A stretch of 64,000 nucleotides of DNA from Tigriopus japonicus (taxonomy: Eukaryota > Arthropoda > Copepoda > Harpacticoida > Harpacticidae): the NCBI GenBank assembly GCA_010645155.1, contig CM021322.1:3236346-3300345 (forward strand), in the 5' to 3' direction. This document shows, in pieces, positions 32,401 to 46,700 of this stretch. A model generated the notes under the pieces. It was not told the DNA's origin, ran no database searches, and was given only the letters and a program-made list of their open reading frames with translations. How positions within the stretch are numbered: position 1 is the first letter of the stretch; each line of letters opens with the position of its first letter. Made by a program: the position numbers and the translations under genes.

Positions 32401-35400
32401 CTATTAGCCAAGTGTTCCAATTCATGGCGTCTTTCCTGCAAAAATTGTCGATGCCAATACAGGTCTTGAAATTGGGATACAATTTGGGGTTGGGTTTGAA
32501 GCACAAAGATAGTTAAAACTCGTTTCAGTTTCATTTATTGTTTTTCTAGCTTCCAAATATTGGGTCATGCGAATCCAATGCTCAAAGTCGTATAATAAAA
32601 AAAGACAAATTTGCGAAACCAAACCATCACCAAATGTTCAGAGTGTGAGACTTGGATTTAGCAATATTGGTATTGTTCTCTGTTGCATACATTCTAAAGA
32701 ATATCCATTGCCAAATTTATTGTCCAACAATTTCATGGCTCTTTGTGTCGCCAGATCACTGTGAGAAAATCGCGGACTGATCCTCCGAGTTATGGCTTTA
32801 CAATCCAGGCCATAGATCAATCTGGAAAGTGCATGAGATGAAAATTCGCAAATCCTCCGCTTTTTTCATCGCTTCTTTTCAAGTCTCACATTGGTGTGAA
32901 ACTATTTTTGCGAGCGGTCCATCTGTCGCTTGGTTTTCGACCGGCTTGACAATTAATCTATGCAAAAATGTGCCCTGTTTTGTTCCAGAATTGGTCATAG
33001 CTCTCCAGAGAAACGAAGTGAACCCTTTGGGGGTGAGATTTTGCCCCAATTCTCCGCTTGTCTCTCCCCTCTATTCCAAATGGTTTTCGGAACTCCCATG
33101 ACGAATCTCTGGAGTGAAAGCTCGAATATTGGCAGAGAAATTAATGACTCTGCCAACAAAGACAGATCTTTTTTCTTCTTATTCGTGTCTCTTTCGGGAG
33201 TGAAAACCGCCAAATGCATTCAAATTTTCAGTCAAGGCTTTGTTTTGCGCCATTTCGCGTCTTTTCCCAGCTGGACATTTCAAAGCCTAAGAGCAACGAT
33301 ATTGATCTCCACAAAGTTAGTTCCCACATGACTTGGCACAAACATCGACTTGAAATGTCTTCATCACACACTAAATTCAGTAGCTTTCTTCAAAGACCTG
33401 TTTCAACGGCTGTTTTGAAGTACTTGATTGATTCAAGGGCTCTTGCTAAAATCGTGAAATGGACGCGTTGAACACGTGGTTCCGTTCTTTTTTCATGTTG
33501 TGCTCTTCTTTCTGGTGATCCTGATTTGAATCCAATCAATTGAGCATCTGATAAATTGTGCCCTCGTCCATCCACGTTAATGGAGCTTTCCAGACCACTA
33601 CACCCCAATCCCCTGGCCTCCAATAACACGAGGGTTGAATTTAATTCAAAGACCCGCATCCACAAAACCAGCCATTTTCGAGGGAAATGAAATGGCATAT
33701 TGTCCCATTAATTCCAGTCAACATTGATATTAGCCTCACCGACAAAAAATCATCGGGAACTGGTTCCATTTCCAACCTATTACTTCTTGGAAAAGGGGGC
33801 ACATTTTTCAGACAGTGTTCCTATTTTGGATGTTCTCAATTGCCTATTTATCCGTAGCTACGCAAGATGTATCAAAATAAAATGTCAGAAACCGCCCACT
33901 TCAAAAGAAGTATGGAACATGTTCCACACACATATGAACGCACCCAAAAGACACGACAGAGAACCAATAGCAAAGACGACAAACTGGCTATTAAACCAAA
34001 AGAAGGAAACCATTCCACAATCTGCGGTCTTTTATTAGAGATCCCTAAGAAATGGTTCGAGTAGGGATCATAATCATAACCAAGTGGAACACGACCCACC
34101 CGCATGGCATTTATTTGCTACGAAACTGCTCACATTAAGATAAGCTCAGGACCGACTTTCCGAATGGGCTTTCCCCGCATCAATTGTGAGCCAATTTTTC
34201 TAGATTTTGCGTCTGGAACAAATATTAACCAAGATCCCTTTGCCTAGGTTAGGAAATGAGGAAAGTTATGGGAGATGAGTTCATAAATAAACTAGAGAGA
34301 GATCATCACCCATCATCCTCAGACGAACCTGGAAATAACCTCAGAATCCTCGAAATAAGCACCGATAAAACCCGAGGGCGAGGTCATATCGTAAAACCAA
34401 AGTGTTATGACGAGCTCCTTCCACATCAAAATACAACACATCGTTCTTAAACACGCTTATAAAACCTTTAGGCACCCTGACAGACTAGATAGCCCAATTT
34501 TTATGTAAATATTTAATCACAAAGTTATCGAAGCATGTCAATAATCTCTCTCAATACCCGACACATATCCAACCGGAGATTACAACAACGGGAACGAAAA
34601 AGGGTGCTAATACAGTTCAAATGTGACAAGTCCTTCAACTACAATCACGCCAAAGGATTTTCAAGTGTCAGAAAAAATTTGCATTCGAAAGAACACCACC
34701 TGACAAATCCTCTTCTCTTCCTGAGGCTGGACCTTTCACTTATGCTCACAGAGGGTTGGACGCTTCCAATTGAACATTTGGTTACATTGAAAGCTGCTTA
34801 AAATCAATTCATCTCAAGGAAAAGATTCGTGGTGCAGGCTTTGTTGCTCTCTTAAATTATGAATGTGTCAATATCAAATCGATCTTGAGAGGACAAATTT
34901 GGTTGTAGATTCACAGGATCAAAGGGATTGTCTCAGATTCCTTAAACCCGGTTTGGAACCTTTAGAGCTCAAAAACAAAACCGTTAAATTAAATTCGACC
35001 ATTTTAAGAGCCAAACTACTGACATCTGTGACTTTTCTCTAGATCATACGCCTTAAAATAATTTTTCCGACCAAAAGTAATTATGTTGCTTAATGGCTTA
35101 GCAAATTCATCTGATATGTATTTATAACCAGTTTATTACATAGCCAAGTAAATTTGAGTTGCAACACTGCAAGGTCCTCAAGCTCTATCTAATTTTTGCT
35201 GCAGTACCATACATTTATGTTACCATTTTGTGCACACTATGTCCATGATTAGCTTTTGTTTTTGGCCAAGATTCGTCTTAACCTCACATATGTCGGCTTT
35301 TCTCAAATGTTAATAATTTTTTCACGTATTAAAAACCTTTCCAAAGAAGTAAATCTCTTTTATTTCAGTGTTTTGTGACGTCTTGGAAAACAATTTGGTC

Positions 35401-38400
35401 GTGTCCTTATCTTAGTCGAATGTTGTTGAAGATGTCAAAATTTACTTGAAAAAATAACTCGAGCAAGTGTCATATTGGTTAGCACTAAAAAAATCAAATG
35501 AAAAAAAAAACATCTTGTACTATGCATTGAGCATAAGAAAACCCCCCATCCTGCATGCACTAAGCCTAAGGGAGAGATCGGATTTGAGAGTGATTGGTGA
35601 AATCAAAATACCCATACAGATGTTGTGTTGGACTGAGTGAAGTGACTGATTACTCTTGGTTTGCTACATTGATCCAGAAAAATGGCCCCAATTACCCACT
35701 CCAAGCCACATGGAAAGAGTTCTGGGGTAAATTCGGTCGAATGAGGCGAAAAATGGGGAAAAATAAATGCTTCTCTCCTCCTCCTTCTTGTCGGCGTCGC
35801 CGTTGCGTTCTTACGGTAAAAAATGATCGGGTCTCCCCTGCAGAAAAAGCAGAAAAAAACTTTGCTGTACCGTCAGAATTGGCATGGGCCACCAGCTCGG
35901 ACTTGTCACAAGCTAATGATGATATTTGGCTTGATTAATGGTCGATTTCCAGCCGAATTTCTCCATCCAATCCAATCAACAGCTGGCTTGATCGCGTTTG
36001 AATATTCAATCGAATGAATGCACAATGTTTTCGTTATCGTTCCCGCTTTTCGAGTAAAAATATCGAGGTCCAACGCTAAAGACGATGGATGCTTGTGGTT
36101 ACTTTTTTCTGTGAACCAAGAAATTAAGTGGGATTGATTCTCATCATGACACGGTGGACAAATGAGCTTGCAAATTGGATTTATGTCTCGGTGAAAAGCA
36201 CACACTCACTCCACCATCAATCTCCACTTGGCCTGAGGAGATCTTTATCTATAATGTCTTGCCATTGAAAAGCGTCTGGGTCATTTCATCAACGTCACTT
36301 TTCGTTCTACCTGTGCATAATGAAGACCTTCACCGAGCTATTACCTATTAACTTGGGAAATACTTACTTTTAAAGTTCCCGCCAACTATTATGAACTGAT
36401 CCCAAACATTGATAGCTAGACACCTCGTGATTCTCATTCAAATTCAAGGACATTCATAATGACATATTTACAAACCGGCAGCTGTCAATGATGATAAGGT
36501 TATACCTTCTTCAAAACGGCGCCATCTTTGAACGGAAGCTGAGATGTAAACACATATTCTAGATGGGGGTGGATGTGAAAGCAAGGTATTCTGTGTGAGT
36601 ATAGTCCCTGAACATCTGCCTCAATCGTGGTTTATTTGATAGTAAAATTTGAAGTGCTCCTCGCTCATCTACATTCTACATTCAACATTCTTGCCATTAA
36701 CCTTAAAGGAGAGGGAAACAGAGAGTAGGCGAGGGAACTTTAATGCCTGGATCATTCAAGCGGGAAACTTGAAAACATTCCGTCTGATCCCATTCAATAA
36801 AGAGGAGCAAAACCATTGAATATAGGGAAAAACGGTTCCTCCATAAAAAATAGGGGGTGATCCACCGAACTGAAAATGGCATTTGATCCACTTATTTAGG
36901 TAGTAGCTCGAGATTGGCACGTACACTGTTATTTATGATGCAAAAAGACCGAGAGAAAAAGCACATGATGGACCACGCAAGTCAGGTGTGGTCTTTGGAC
37001 AAGTTTCTCACCCTGAGCTCCCTTGCAAATCGTGTTTTTGCAAATCGTTAGAGGCGTGTTGTGGGGGAGGATCTGAGATGAATTATGTTTTTAGACCCCT
37101 GTGGATGTGTTTGAATGTGAGCCTCATCTAATGAACTTCTAGTGTACGGACATGGGATCAAGATCTAAATTGCACATCCCCCCAGAGATGTTGGGGAGGA
37201 GAAACCAATTTTCGAACTTGGGGCAGAAAGTGTGCCAAATGCTTTTGGTTGGTTGGGTGGCATTCATTTCGCAGGTGATTTCGCACACGTGCTGATTAAG
37301 AGTCGCTATAAAAATTCGAACGCTTCCGAAATTGCGCGGCGGAAAGAAAAATTATTGACGAGCGGCTGATGCGCATAACTCAGGGTGACTAATTAAGTAA
37401 CTTGAAACAAAGCCTCAAATGGAAAAATCTCGCTGAGAGAGATATTCCACGAGTACATTCAGACAATTTTAGTCACCCTGAGGGTAAGGGGATCCAGTTT
37501 ATGTGATCTGTGGAAGGTATGCAAACGATAATTTGCACAGACGAAAGGGCTTTCCGTGGATTAACTTTTACGAGGTGGTGGTGTGCTGCTTTCAGAGAAT
37601 GGTGATCCCATTTCCCTCTTCCAAAAGGAGACTTAATGAACCAACCCATTCACAGACAACATAGGGACAAACTATTCTCGTTCTTTAAAAGCATTTTTGC
37701 GCATTGAAACTGCATCAAAGTGCCAAATGAATTATGTGAGCATAAAACTAATGCATCTCGAGTACCAACTCTCTCTCTCATTGTTGCATATTGCTGGATT
37801 GCAGCTTTAACAAACGGACACTCTAGACACACTACGATGTCCTGTTGAGGGCGACGTCGGTCCCACTTAATTGAGAATAGAGGTCTCTCCGTTCATACTT
37901 TAAGATCTTAGGAAGGGTATACTTGGGTACAGACTCAAATTCTCTCTAATTGACACTCTACAGGTTTATGAAGAGATAAGTCTTGGGGTCCTGAAGAATT
38001 GGGGGGGTTGGCAAAATGTCAGGTTGCATGTATGCCAGAGAAAAGAAATGGTGCATCGAGGGATACACCACGAATGGAACTTTATCACTGCAATTTCGAG
38101 CCTCTAAAGAAGACATTAAGTGACAGCTAGACATGTGAAAGATGTCGTAAAAGTTTTGATATATCCTAACCTCCAAGGTGCAAAAAACCGCACCCCACGT
38201 TTACGTAGGGGATTGTCCTCCATTTTCTTTGTTCCTGCGACATCTTGAGTATTAATTTGAAGCCAAAGTTATGACTCATTTGCCGCCAGAGCTCTCTTTA
38301 AGCTATAAAGACAAACTTCTTGAGTGCATCCTGGAAATTTCATTGCAATTTATTCTAGTGAGACCGTCAAAAAAGCCTTCCGAGTTTTGTGAGCGATTCC

Positions 38401-38781
38401 CATGGTTGTTGGTACATTAATTAGGCAAAACGAGGATCAAAATACTGCCAATGATATCAGGTTTCGGGAACAAAGGCGGAAGTAGGCTCGGCCATTCATC
38501 TCTATTTGATAACAATCTTAGGGACATTAGCAGAAACACAAAACGCAGAGGATTCGCCAAAAAAGCCGAAGCTTTATCTCCCGAGGGAATCACCCTCCAG
38601 CGCAAAAGAACCACCAGCTACACGAAATAAAAGACTTGCTCAATGTCTCCCGAGTTGGTCCAAAGTTCCCGAATAAACTTCCCAGAGAAAAGCAATGGTG
38701 TTTCATTAATTTGTGACATTCAGCTTAAGAGAAACAATGAAAACGTGACCAAGCGCGCATCCAGAGACCTTTTAGTGAAAC
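26482..38781. other. Long unique region, no gene supported
   Basis: About 12 kb without a recognisable exon, RNA gene or transposon. All open frames are short, overlap on both strands, and carry no motif I recognise; the longest, about 146-162 codons on the minus strand, partly run into the MITE. A TG-rich stretch near 32331-32350 is a weak microsatellite. It may be intron or intergenic regulatory DNA. Confidence 0.5.
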
Positions 38782-39402
38782 ATGAGACTACTTGACAAAA
38801 CAGTTACTTCAACTACTCGACATAAGTGCAATGCATTTCTTACAATCGGATTAATTTCTTTTGCAATAACGAAAGCATCGTTTGATTTAGGTATCCTAAA
38901 AAAGAGAGAAACCAGTAGTGTTAAGAAGTCCTTGAGGCTTTTTTTGCGTCGAGGGGTGATTTATCCGAGAGGAGGTCCTTATCTGTCGAAATGCTACAAA
39001 TCAAGCCTGACTTGTCTGCCCCCTGATGACACTAATGAATTACCCTTCTCCACTTTATCCGATTGTGTAGTGCTTGTGTGTATGCGTTTCAATTGTGCCG
39101 AAATATCGCTAAAAAAGGCTTTCCTATTTTATTTCCCATGCATGCATGCCTTACTTCATGGAATAGTAGACTCATCCCATGGTCTGGGAAATTGGCCTAA
39201 GCAGAATCAGATTATCTATTCGGTCCATCGGATGCACAAGTCATATCAAGAACAAAAACAAAACAGATATTTCGGTTCAGGCCATCAGATAAACCACCAG
39301 AAGTTCAAGAGCATAATATTTGCATTTGGTGGTGTTCTTCAGGGGATCATTGTCGCTCGTCGAACGATCCAGCCAACATGTAAAAGGGAGCGTTCATTTT
39401 AG
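38782..39402 (+). other. 206-codon open frame, unrecognised, possibly chance
   Basis: An ATG-initiated frame of 206 codons, the longest outside the transposons. It has one hydrophobic stretch near residues 20-37 (FLTIGLISFAITKASF) and scattered cysteines, but no signal peptide, repeat or domain that I recognise. Base composition is like the surroundings, and no polyadenylation signal or splice context stands out. In about 64 kb of this composition a frame of this size can arise by chance. Listed only because it is the best non-transposon frame on the right-hand side. Confidence 0.12.
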
Positions 39403-42400
39403 TGTCGAACGCGATGGACTAGAATGGATATCTAAGTCGTACTCGTTGATGTGAGCGCGGGAAAATTGAGCAGGTGTTCCCTTCAACCGTTCAAATCAAA
39501 CACCACGAAATTGGTGACCGGACCATCTCTTCGCTCTCCATAAGCAAGCAAGCAAGCAACAAGCCGGATGGACTGCCTCAGGTCGATTGTTGAAGAACTG
39601 GATCCGAGAACAATCTTTGGTACACCAATGAACAACCGGACGGCTTCTCAACCACCATCGGATCATCCACACCAACATCATCATCACTGTAGTGAGGATT
39701 TAGATTTGGAGGAGAGCAAACATTAGAAACACACAGTGGCCATGACAGTTGACAAGACGAGATAGACATCTCGAATGAGCTCTTTCAAGCAGACAGGATC
39801 CTCCTTGAGCTGAACTAGAAACACCGATGAAAGATAGCCAAGTCTTGAATTATCTCTCTCATCGAAAACGAATATGAAGCTTCTTATACAGCGTGTTCAT
39901 ATAGAATGTTGAAGTAATTAACAACCGATAATGACATGGGGGTAGGCTTATGAAAATGGTGGTAAAATGAGTGAAAACATCGATCTAAATTTATGAAATG
40001 CCTAGTTAAGTGATGAGGAGTGTCTTTTCATTTTTCGAACCATTATGAGCAATGACGCCTTTGTTTTCTTCACAGGTCTTCAATTGGCCTTGAAGCCAGG
40101 TACGCGATTTCCAATTGGCATCCTGCACGATTAAAAAGGCCTGAACCAGCATCTTTTATGAGGTTTTATCTATCGGAGCCCTTTGTCATAAAAATCTTCT
40201 AAAACATAAAGAGTGCGGTACAAGGCTTCAAGATCGTCAACATATGAATATTCGACTAAATGCAAATCATGACCATCATCCGAGTCTGTAACCAATCAAT
40301 TTGACCAATGTAACGAATGCAACCATGAGCCATCCAACCAACCTGGGACGTTTTGTTATTTGTTGAATCATTTGCCAGCTGGTGCCCGACATGTATTACA
40401 GACTGCATTGGATTGTATTCCTAGAGAGTAAGAGAGAGAGGGTGGGGGATTGGTTTGTTCGGGTGGTAATCATCATCCCTGTTGAACCAGACCTAAGAAG
40501 ATAACATGATCCCTGGTCCCCCATCCTCCCACCTACCTATATGACCAACCAACCGACTTTCTCACGTTATTAGTGACTACTATTCATACACACTTTACTA
40601 ATAAAAGAAACACTTGGGAAAAGGATGAAGATGGAAAATCAAGGGATAGAAGCGTTATCGATGGGAAATTTAACGAGTTAAACTTCAGAGCTCTTTGACG
40701 AAAATGACTGGTTGGAATGAGACTGACAGGCAGATGGATGATACCCAAGGGGTTGTTGTTTGCTCCAAAATTGGCCATTTCGAGGTGCTTTCTTCATCTC
40801 GGAGTATTGTGTTTGTTGCCAGGTTTTGCTGATTCCACTTGATCTCTCCTTTGGAATAACAAGTGTTGGCTCTTATTTTTCCCCTCCCTGCCGAGGTTCT
40901 CATGAAATCATGGGAAAGCACTTCCCGCTAAATGGATAGGTTTGAAAAGCAGGTACGTGATTTATTGGAACTTTGTCCTTATCTTTGATTTAGTAAGCCA
41001 GTCTTACATAAAAGAGGCTTGTAATGAAGGCGATCAGGTGGAACCAAAGTGGAAGAGAAATCGAGACAAGGGTGGATTAGGAGATCGCTCGCGCATCCCT
41101 CGGATTAAAATTCGGATTGGATGGCGTCCGTTCCCTTTCAATCTTCATCAATTATTAAGAGAATGCGATGTGGACTAGATTAATTCGTGGGAACTTTGAA
41201 GTATTTCAAATTCTGGTTAAATGGGCGTAAGTCAGCGAGTTGTGAACAAGATCCATCCCATCCATTCTCTCTCGTGTGCGGGGATTTCGAAACAAAATCT
41301 ACATTTTCAATTTTTTACCTAATACGCCGTGGAGGGCGCGATTTAAGCCACTAGGCGGCTAAAATGTAAATCAGTCACGTGGTCCGATGTGATAATCCGT
41401 GTCAGTTTGATGGATTGGATGTGATTCCTCATTTCAAAAAGGCTCGTCTTGTGTTGTGTGAACTCGTGTTTTTCGAATCGAATTTTGATTTTAATCGACA
41501 CGCCCCAATTGTTTGCCTTTCATGTTCTGGGATAGCAAACATTGAGGCTTCCAGAAAAGCACAAAAAGGTCTCTTTTTCTCGAGTTTATTACAGATATAA
41601 AGGAAGATTTAAGGCCTTACAAGTTTTTTTTCGAATTTGTAATCTTAAGCGTATTGTTGGTCACGAATAGTGAATAAGAAGGGATATGAACTTCCTCTTC
41701 AATTGAAAAAACGGTCATCTAACCTAGTATTCGGACATGACAAGGTTACATGTTTTGAAATGTTGACCCCTTTTTTTTATTTTTCAGGCGTTTTAGTACC
41801 TTCAAAAAACAGTTCGACCGTTCTTTTTTGTTGTTCAAAAGTGAGGGATGCATCTTTTTGAAGAATCTGAAAATATGCTAATCGGAATTGAGTTTTGGAT
41901 CATTTTTCTGCAATTTTCACGGAATGTCACCCAATTCAGAGAAAGATTGGATGCAGTCAAAGGGTTGTATTTTTGAGACTGGATGAACATCACTATTGAA
42001 GGATTGATGAAGTTCAACCGCAGAATAATAGATAGATGGTTCTTTGAAATTTGATCCATGATCCTCTTTCACCCGCCCAATATTAGGAAATACAATACAA
42101 GGACAATCAGATTGATGTTGAAACCATTTGGAATTTGTATGGCGACGTTCAAGTTGGATTGGTTGGAAGTCAGAAAGAGAAATTGTCAAAACGTGACCCT
42201 TTTCCCCAAAGCTTTTGCATCACTATCTATCCATGTACTGAACGTATAAAGAGAGTGCCACAGATGAAGTGAGTGAATATTCGGGTTGTGTCTATTCAGG
42301 GAGATGAATGGCGGCTCTCTTGTTGTTCTGAGAGATGCACACACACCACACTGTCAATGTTGGACAGAGAACAAGATCCAAAATCAAATAAATCAGACGG

Positions 42401-42491
42401 GAGCAAATGAAGTGAGTTCATTTTTGACAAAGGCACCGCAAGAAGTGACTGAGAGAGAGCAATCGGTACTCCTGACCCATTCAACACGAAC
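39403..42491. other. Non-coding, nothing recognised
   Basis: Unique sequence up to the assembly gap. AAGC repeats (39543-39558) and a GA-rich tract (40430-40440) are the only low-complexity parts. A CTCF-like word (ccactaggcggc) lies at 41348-41359. No exon supported. Confidence 0.45.
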
Positions 42492-43181
42492 NNNNNNNNN
42501 NNNNNNNNNNNNNNNNNNNNNNNNNNNNNNNNNNNNNNNNNNNNNNNNNNNNNNNNNNNNNNNNNNNNNNNNNNNNNNNNNNNNNNNNNNNNNNNNNNNN
42601 NNNNNNNNNNNNNNNNNNNNNNNNNNNNNNNNNNNNNNNNNNNNNNNNNNNNNNNNNNNNNNNNNNNNNNNNNNNNNNNNNNNNNNNNNNNNNNNNNNNN
42701 NNNNNNNNNNNNNNNNNNNNNNNNNNNNNNNNNNNNNNNNNNNNNNNNNNNNNNNNNNNNNNNNNNNNNNNNNNNNNNNNNNNNNNNNNNNNNNNNNNNN
42801 NNNNNNNNNNNNNNNNNNNNNNNNNNNNNNNNNNNNNNNNNNNNNNNNNNNNNNNNNNNNNNNNNNNNNNNNNNNNNNNNNNNNNNNNNNNNNNNNNNNN
42901 NNNNNNNNNNNNNNNNNNNNNNNNNNNNNNNNNNNNNNNNNNNNNNNNNNNNNNNNNNNNNNNNNNNNNNNNNNNNNNNNNNNNNNNNNNNNNNNNNNNN
43001 NNNNNNNNNNNNNNNNNNNNNNNNNNNNNNNNNNNNNNNNNNNNNNNNNNNNNNNNNNNNNNNNNNNNNNNNNNNNNNNNNNNNNNNNNNNNNNNNNNNN
43101 NNNNNNNNNNNNNNNNNNNNNNNNNNNNNNNNNNNNNNNNNNNNNNNNNNNNNNNNNNNNNNNNNNNNNNNNNNNNNNNNN
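42492..43181. other. Assembly gap (690 Ns)
   Basis: An unbroken run of N. Open frames spanning it on both strands are artefacts. The right border is a repeated SINE module, which may explain why the assembly failed here. Confidence 1.
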
Positions 43182-43430
43182 ATGGAAGCTGTTGGGAGAA
43201 ATCCTTCAAGGAAGCCAGAGTGGCCGCGCGTACTAATGCGTTCTTATAAGAGCCGAGTGTAAGTGCTTCCCCAGATGGCGTAGGTTCGAATCCTGTCGGG
43301 GATCGAACTGAAGCTGTCGGGAGAAATCCTTGATTACAAGGAATCGCATTCCTTGTAGCGGTAGTAGAAAATCTGCGACCAATAAAAAAAATCTAAAATA
43401 GAAAACCGCAACACCAACAAGAAAAAAAAT
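43182..43430 (+). mobile_element. tRNA-related SINE, right part of a probable tandem dimer
   Basis: A tRNA-like head has a box A-like tggccgcgcg (43221-43230) and an exact box B, ggttcgaatcc (43283-43293); its long middle suggests a class II (Leu/Ser-type) tRNA ancestor. The 22-bp module gaagctg(t/c)... occurs before the head (43185-43206) and again after it (43310-43331), 125 bp apart, as expected if two monomers are joined and the first head is in the gap. A perfect hairpin (tacaaggaat/attccttgta, 43335-43357) and an A-rich tail (43380-43432) follow. It is not a functional tRNA: the D-arm and acceptor stem do not pair properly. Confidence 0.6.
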
Positions 43431-43559
43431 ATCAAAACTCTGGTTTAAATATTCAACCAAACCTTTAGCAATAAAATATTAGTTTGATGTAGGGTATAAA
43501 TAAGGACTGTCAAGAATAATCAATTGCCCCGTATGATTTTTTAGGACTAAAAATTTGTT

Positions 43560-43773
43560 TGCTTGTATTTCGACATTGCCAATTTTTCTTCTTATATTTA
43601 GATTTTTGAATCAAAATTTTCAAAAATACCAATTTATTGCTCCAAATTCTTTGCAAATTTAAATATTTTTTAAATATTTGGTTGTAATTTAAATTTATGT
43701 TAAATATTTTGACGTTTTTTTCTTAAATATTATTTAAATATTTGGCTTTTAAAATTAAATATTTTCGGCCGCT
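43560..43773. repeat. AT-rich repeat ending in a MITE-like terminus
   Basis: Dense AAATATTT-type words (43655-43765) end in ATATTTTCGGCCGCTCT, very like the right end of the MITE at 26288-26481. No matching left end is visible, so this is either a truncated relative or a divergent member with internal AT repeats. Confidence 0.4.
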
Positions 43774-46700
43774 CTACTAATGACTGACCATGAGTGGGTT
43801 ACTTTGGTGCCCTCCAAAACTTTTCTAAATATAATTAATGGCTTACCCAGGCTCAATTATTCGCAATCCAAGAAATTCTTACATGGTTTTGTAACTAGGG
43901 CTAAAGATATATATAATGTCCGTGAACATGGTAAAGAGATTGAAAGTGTAAGCCAACACATGATTCATTTACGGTCAATTGATTGTGAAGCTTCTCCAGA
44001 AGAGTTCTCACCAAATCCGTTCCAATGAGACGATGGACACACGCTTTCTCAGGAATGATCGCAATTTATGGTCATATGCCACACTGAACTCAATTAGGAA
44101 CACTTTGTTCGGAGAAGGAAAAGGGTTTTCCAAAGATGAACTCACTTGGGAAGCGTCGTATATGTCTCTTTTTAGGGTGTCTTTACATAGGAGTAAAAGT
44201 AGCAATTGAAATTCATGTCAGGTCTTTAAGAGCCCTCTTTCCCATTTCGCCTTTTGATATCAATTCCATAATTCATAAGCTCGTGACATCCCAATGGAGC
44301 TTTTTTCACCTATGTTTAGCCAAAACACTTTTTTGCCCTCCGACACCAACCACTTCACTTGTGACTCGATAAAAAACACAGAGAGGGCGCTCGTTCCAAA
44401 CTCCGACTTCTTTGGCATGTTAATGGAACTCGGGATCGTAAATGAGCAAACAAATACGGTAGAGATGTCCGTGTTTCTCCATCTGAGAATGATTTATGCG
44501 CCGTTTTTGCTCCAGAAGTCCCTCCTTGTGCCCGTATGGTTGCCTTTTGTGATGTAATTTACTACCTAAAGATCACACTCCGTCAGAAGGTCAAATCTCT
44601 AGCTCCACTATTTTCCATCTGGAGAGAGTGAAAAACAGCCCTTATGGTTGTTATTCAAAGCGCTATCGATATTGTGTTCCTTAATTGAAGTCACATTCAA
44701 TGGGATATTCACACTTCATAAATCAGTCCACAGTTACAATCCAATGAATCACCCCACTGAGTTGGGTTAGTAAATACGAAAACCAAGTCTAGAATCGATG
44801 ATGTACCCAAACGGAGATCGCAGAGGGAGATTCGAGTTTTCGACGAGACTTGGGCCATCAAGATATCAAAAGATGTGGTGTTCTCCACTTTTTATCTGTC
44901 ACAAAACCACAAAGGCAATAAACATATAGATTAAGCTTCCTATCAGGAGTCACATTGGGACGCACAGGAAATATGATCCATTCTTTGGGGAGTGCCGATT
45001 TGGAAACACGCCGATGGTTCCATCTCCGATGAGGCAACCATCTCTTGGCCACTTCCGAGGCAGCAACCTCAAAGTGACTAATGACCCTGCCATTGTGCGA
45101 TAAAGCTCTTGATTGCACCTCATTTCTCTTGAAGACGGGCACAGATTTGCCGAGATTGGAACACCGGACCTTTCGTCCCTGTTCCACGAAACTCTTGCGT
45201 TGGTAGTTGCAGATTGAGAAAATCTGTGGCGTCTGAGGATGAGGAATGCTCGGTGTACGTGAGCCCGCATATTGGATTAATTCGGCAAAACAAACAAAGA
45301 GGGTGGTCGGATTTTCAGATTTGCAATTCCATCTTGAGGCTCCGGTTCCACATTGTTCATGTGGATGGTGATTAGAGGCGTACGTTTCTCATTAAGTTAT
45401 CTCCTCATCAATGGAAGATGGAACCCACAAAGAGCAAACATCCACCCACATTTGACATCCATCTTACTCGTCACAAATCCAGAGCGAGGTTCCCATATTG
45501 CCTCCAGTTCTCACATAGGGTGTTCCAATTTCCTTTAGGTGACGACAGTTTTTGCGTTTCGAAAAGTAATCCAAGGCTACCTAGGATGTTAAACTAAAAA
45601 TCAAACTCCTAAAAGCAAAACACTTTTAATGATATCATGTAAAGGAGAATAATAAAAATTCCTTTCAGCTTATCCCAAAACAACACGGTGCGACAAGTGA
45701 TTGGATAATTGATCCTTTAAGATACACACGATCCATTTTCCAGGCCTTCTCGCAGATATTAGTGCTGACAGATTTATAAACTTATTTATCCGCGACCGAC
45801 CAAAATAGTCCACACAATGGCTTCATTTCATTTCAGGTTCGAAAGGATTACTGCGACGAGGGCAGTCTATTGATTATTCACTTGGGTTTAAGTGGGACAG
45901 AACATGTGTGTTGTATAAATCATGTCCTAAATACATCTCCGAAGGGGGTTTTGGGTGGTTGAATAAAAGAAGAAATGGAATAATAAGTGAATTATGGCAT
46001 CCCCAAATCTGCCCCAAAATGAGATTTTCATTACTCGTCCTGGAAGCCGACCGACAATGCTGTTTCTGTTTCCGCCCCAAAAATGGGGTTAAAAGTGGGG
46101 ATAAATTATCAGTTGTCATTGAATGGCAACTCAATGGAATAAATCAAAATCCATTTTTAGGACAGATCCTCGAGATCACGTGCCTTCCAAGCAAAACCTG
46201 CATTTAATTCGTGATTTATTTGCGACTAAAAGCATTCACTGCACTCCGGATGGACGGACGCAGTTCTCCGTCCACCACATCCACCCCAAAAAAGAGGACC
46301 TTTTTAAGGGCTGTGAAAATTATGGGCTTTTTGGTCAGAAGAGCGTGGATCGTGTGTCGAGCTCTTTTTTTTTCGAAACGTTGATTTATACGAGTGTGAC
46401 CAACCCTCCAAACATGATTTACTCATTCTAGGACAAAGACAGCATACCTAATAGTACCATGATATGAGCTCAATTGTGCTTGACATTCGATTATTTCCAT
46501 GAGAAAAAAAGCATAAGCTCTTGAAATGGATAGAAATGTGTTCTGTAACTATCGGATGCTCCAGGATAGAAGTGGAATTGCAAGCCATTTTTTCTTCTTT
46601 TTCGTCCCAGCAGGATGGCTGTCCATAAAAAGAGTTTGACAAATGCTCCAGCTGGGTTATGATCTTTTGTGCACTACTTATTCGGGTTTGTCCCTTTGTT

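Noticed and set aside
19404..37325. Shared 14-mer agagtcgctataaa at about 19404 and 37309
   Set aside because: An exact match of this length is expected by chance in 64 kb and the surroundings do not align.
42286..43236. Long open frames on both strands across the gap
   Set aside because: They consist almost entirely of N-derived unknown residues.
43211..43310. Possible functional tRNA gene
   Set aside because: Box B is exact, but the acceptor and D arms do not pair and it is embedded in a repeated SINE unit.
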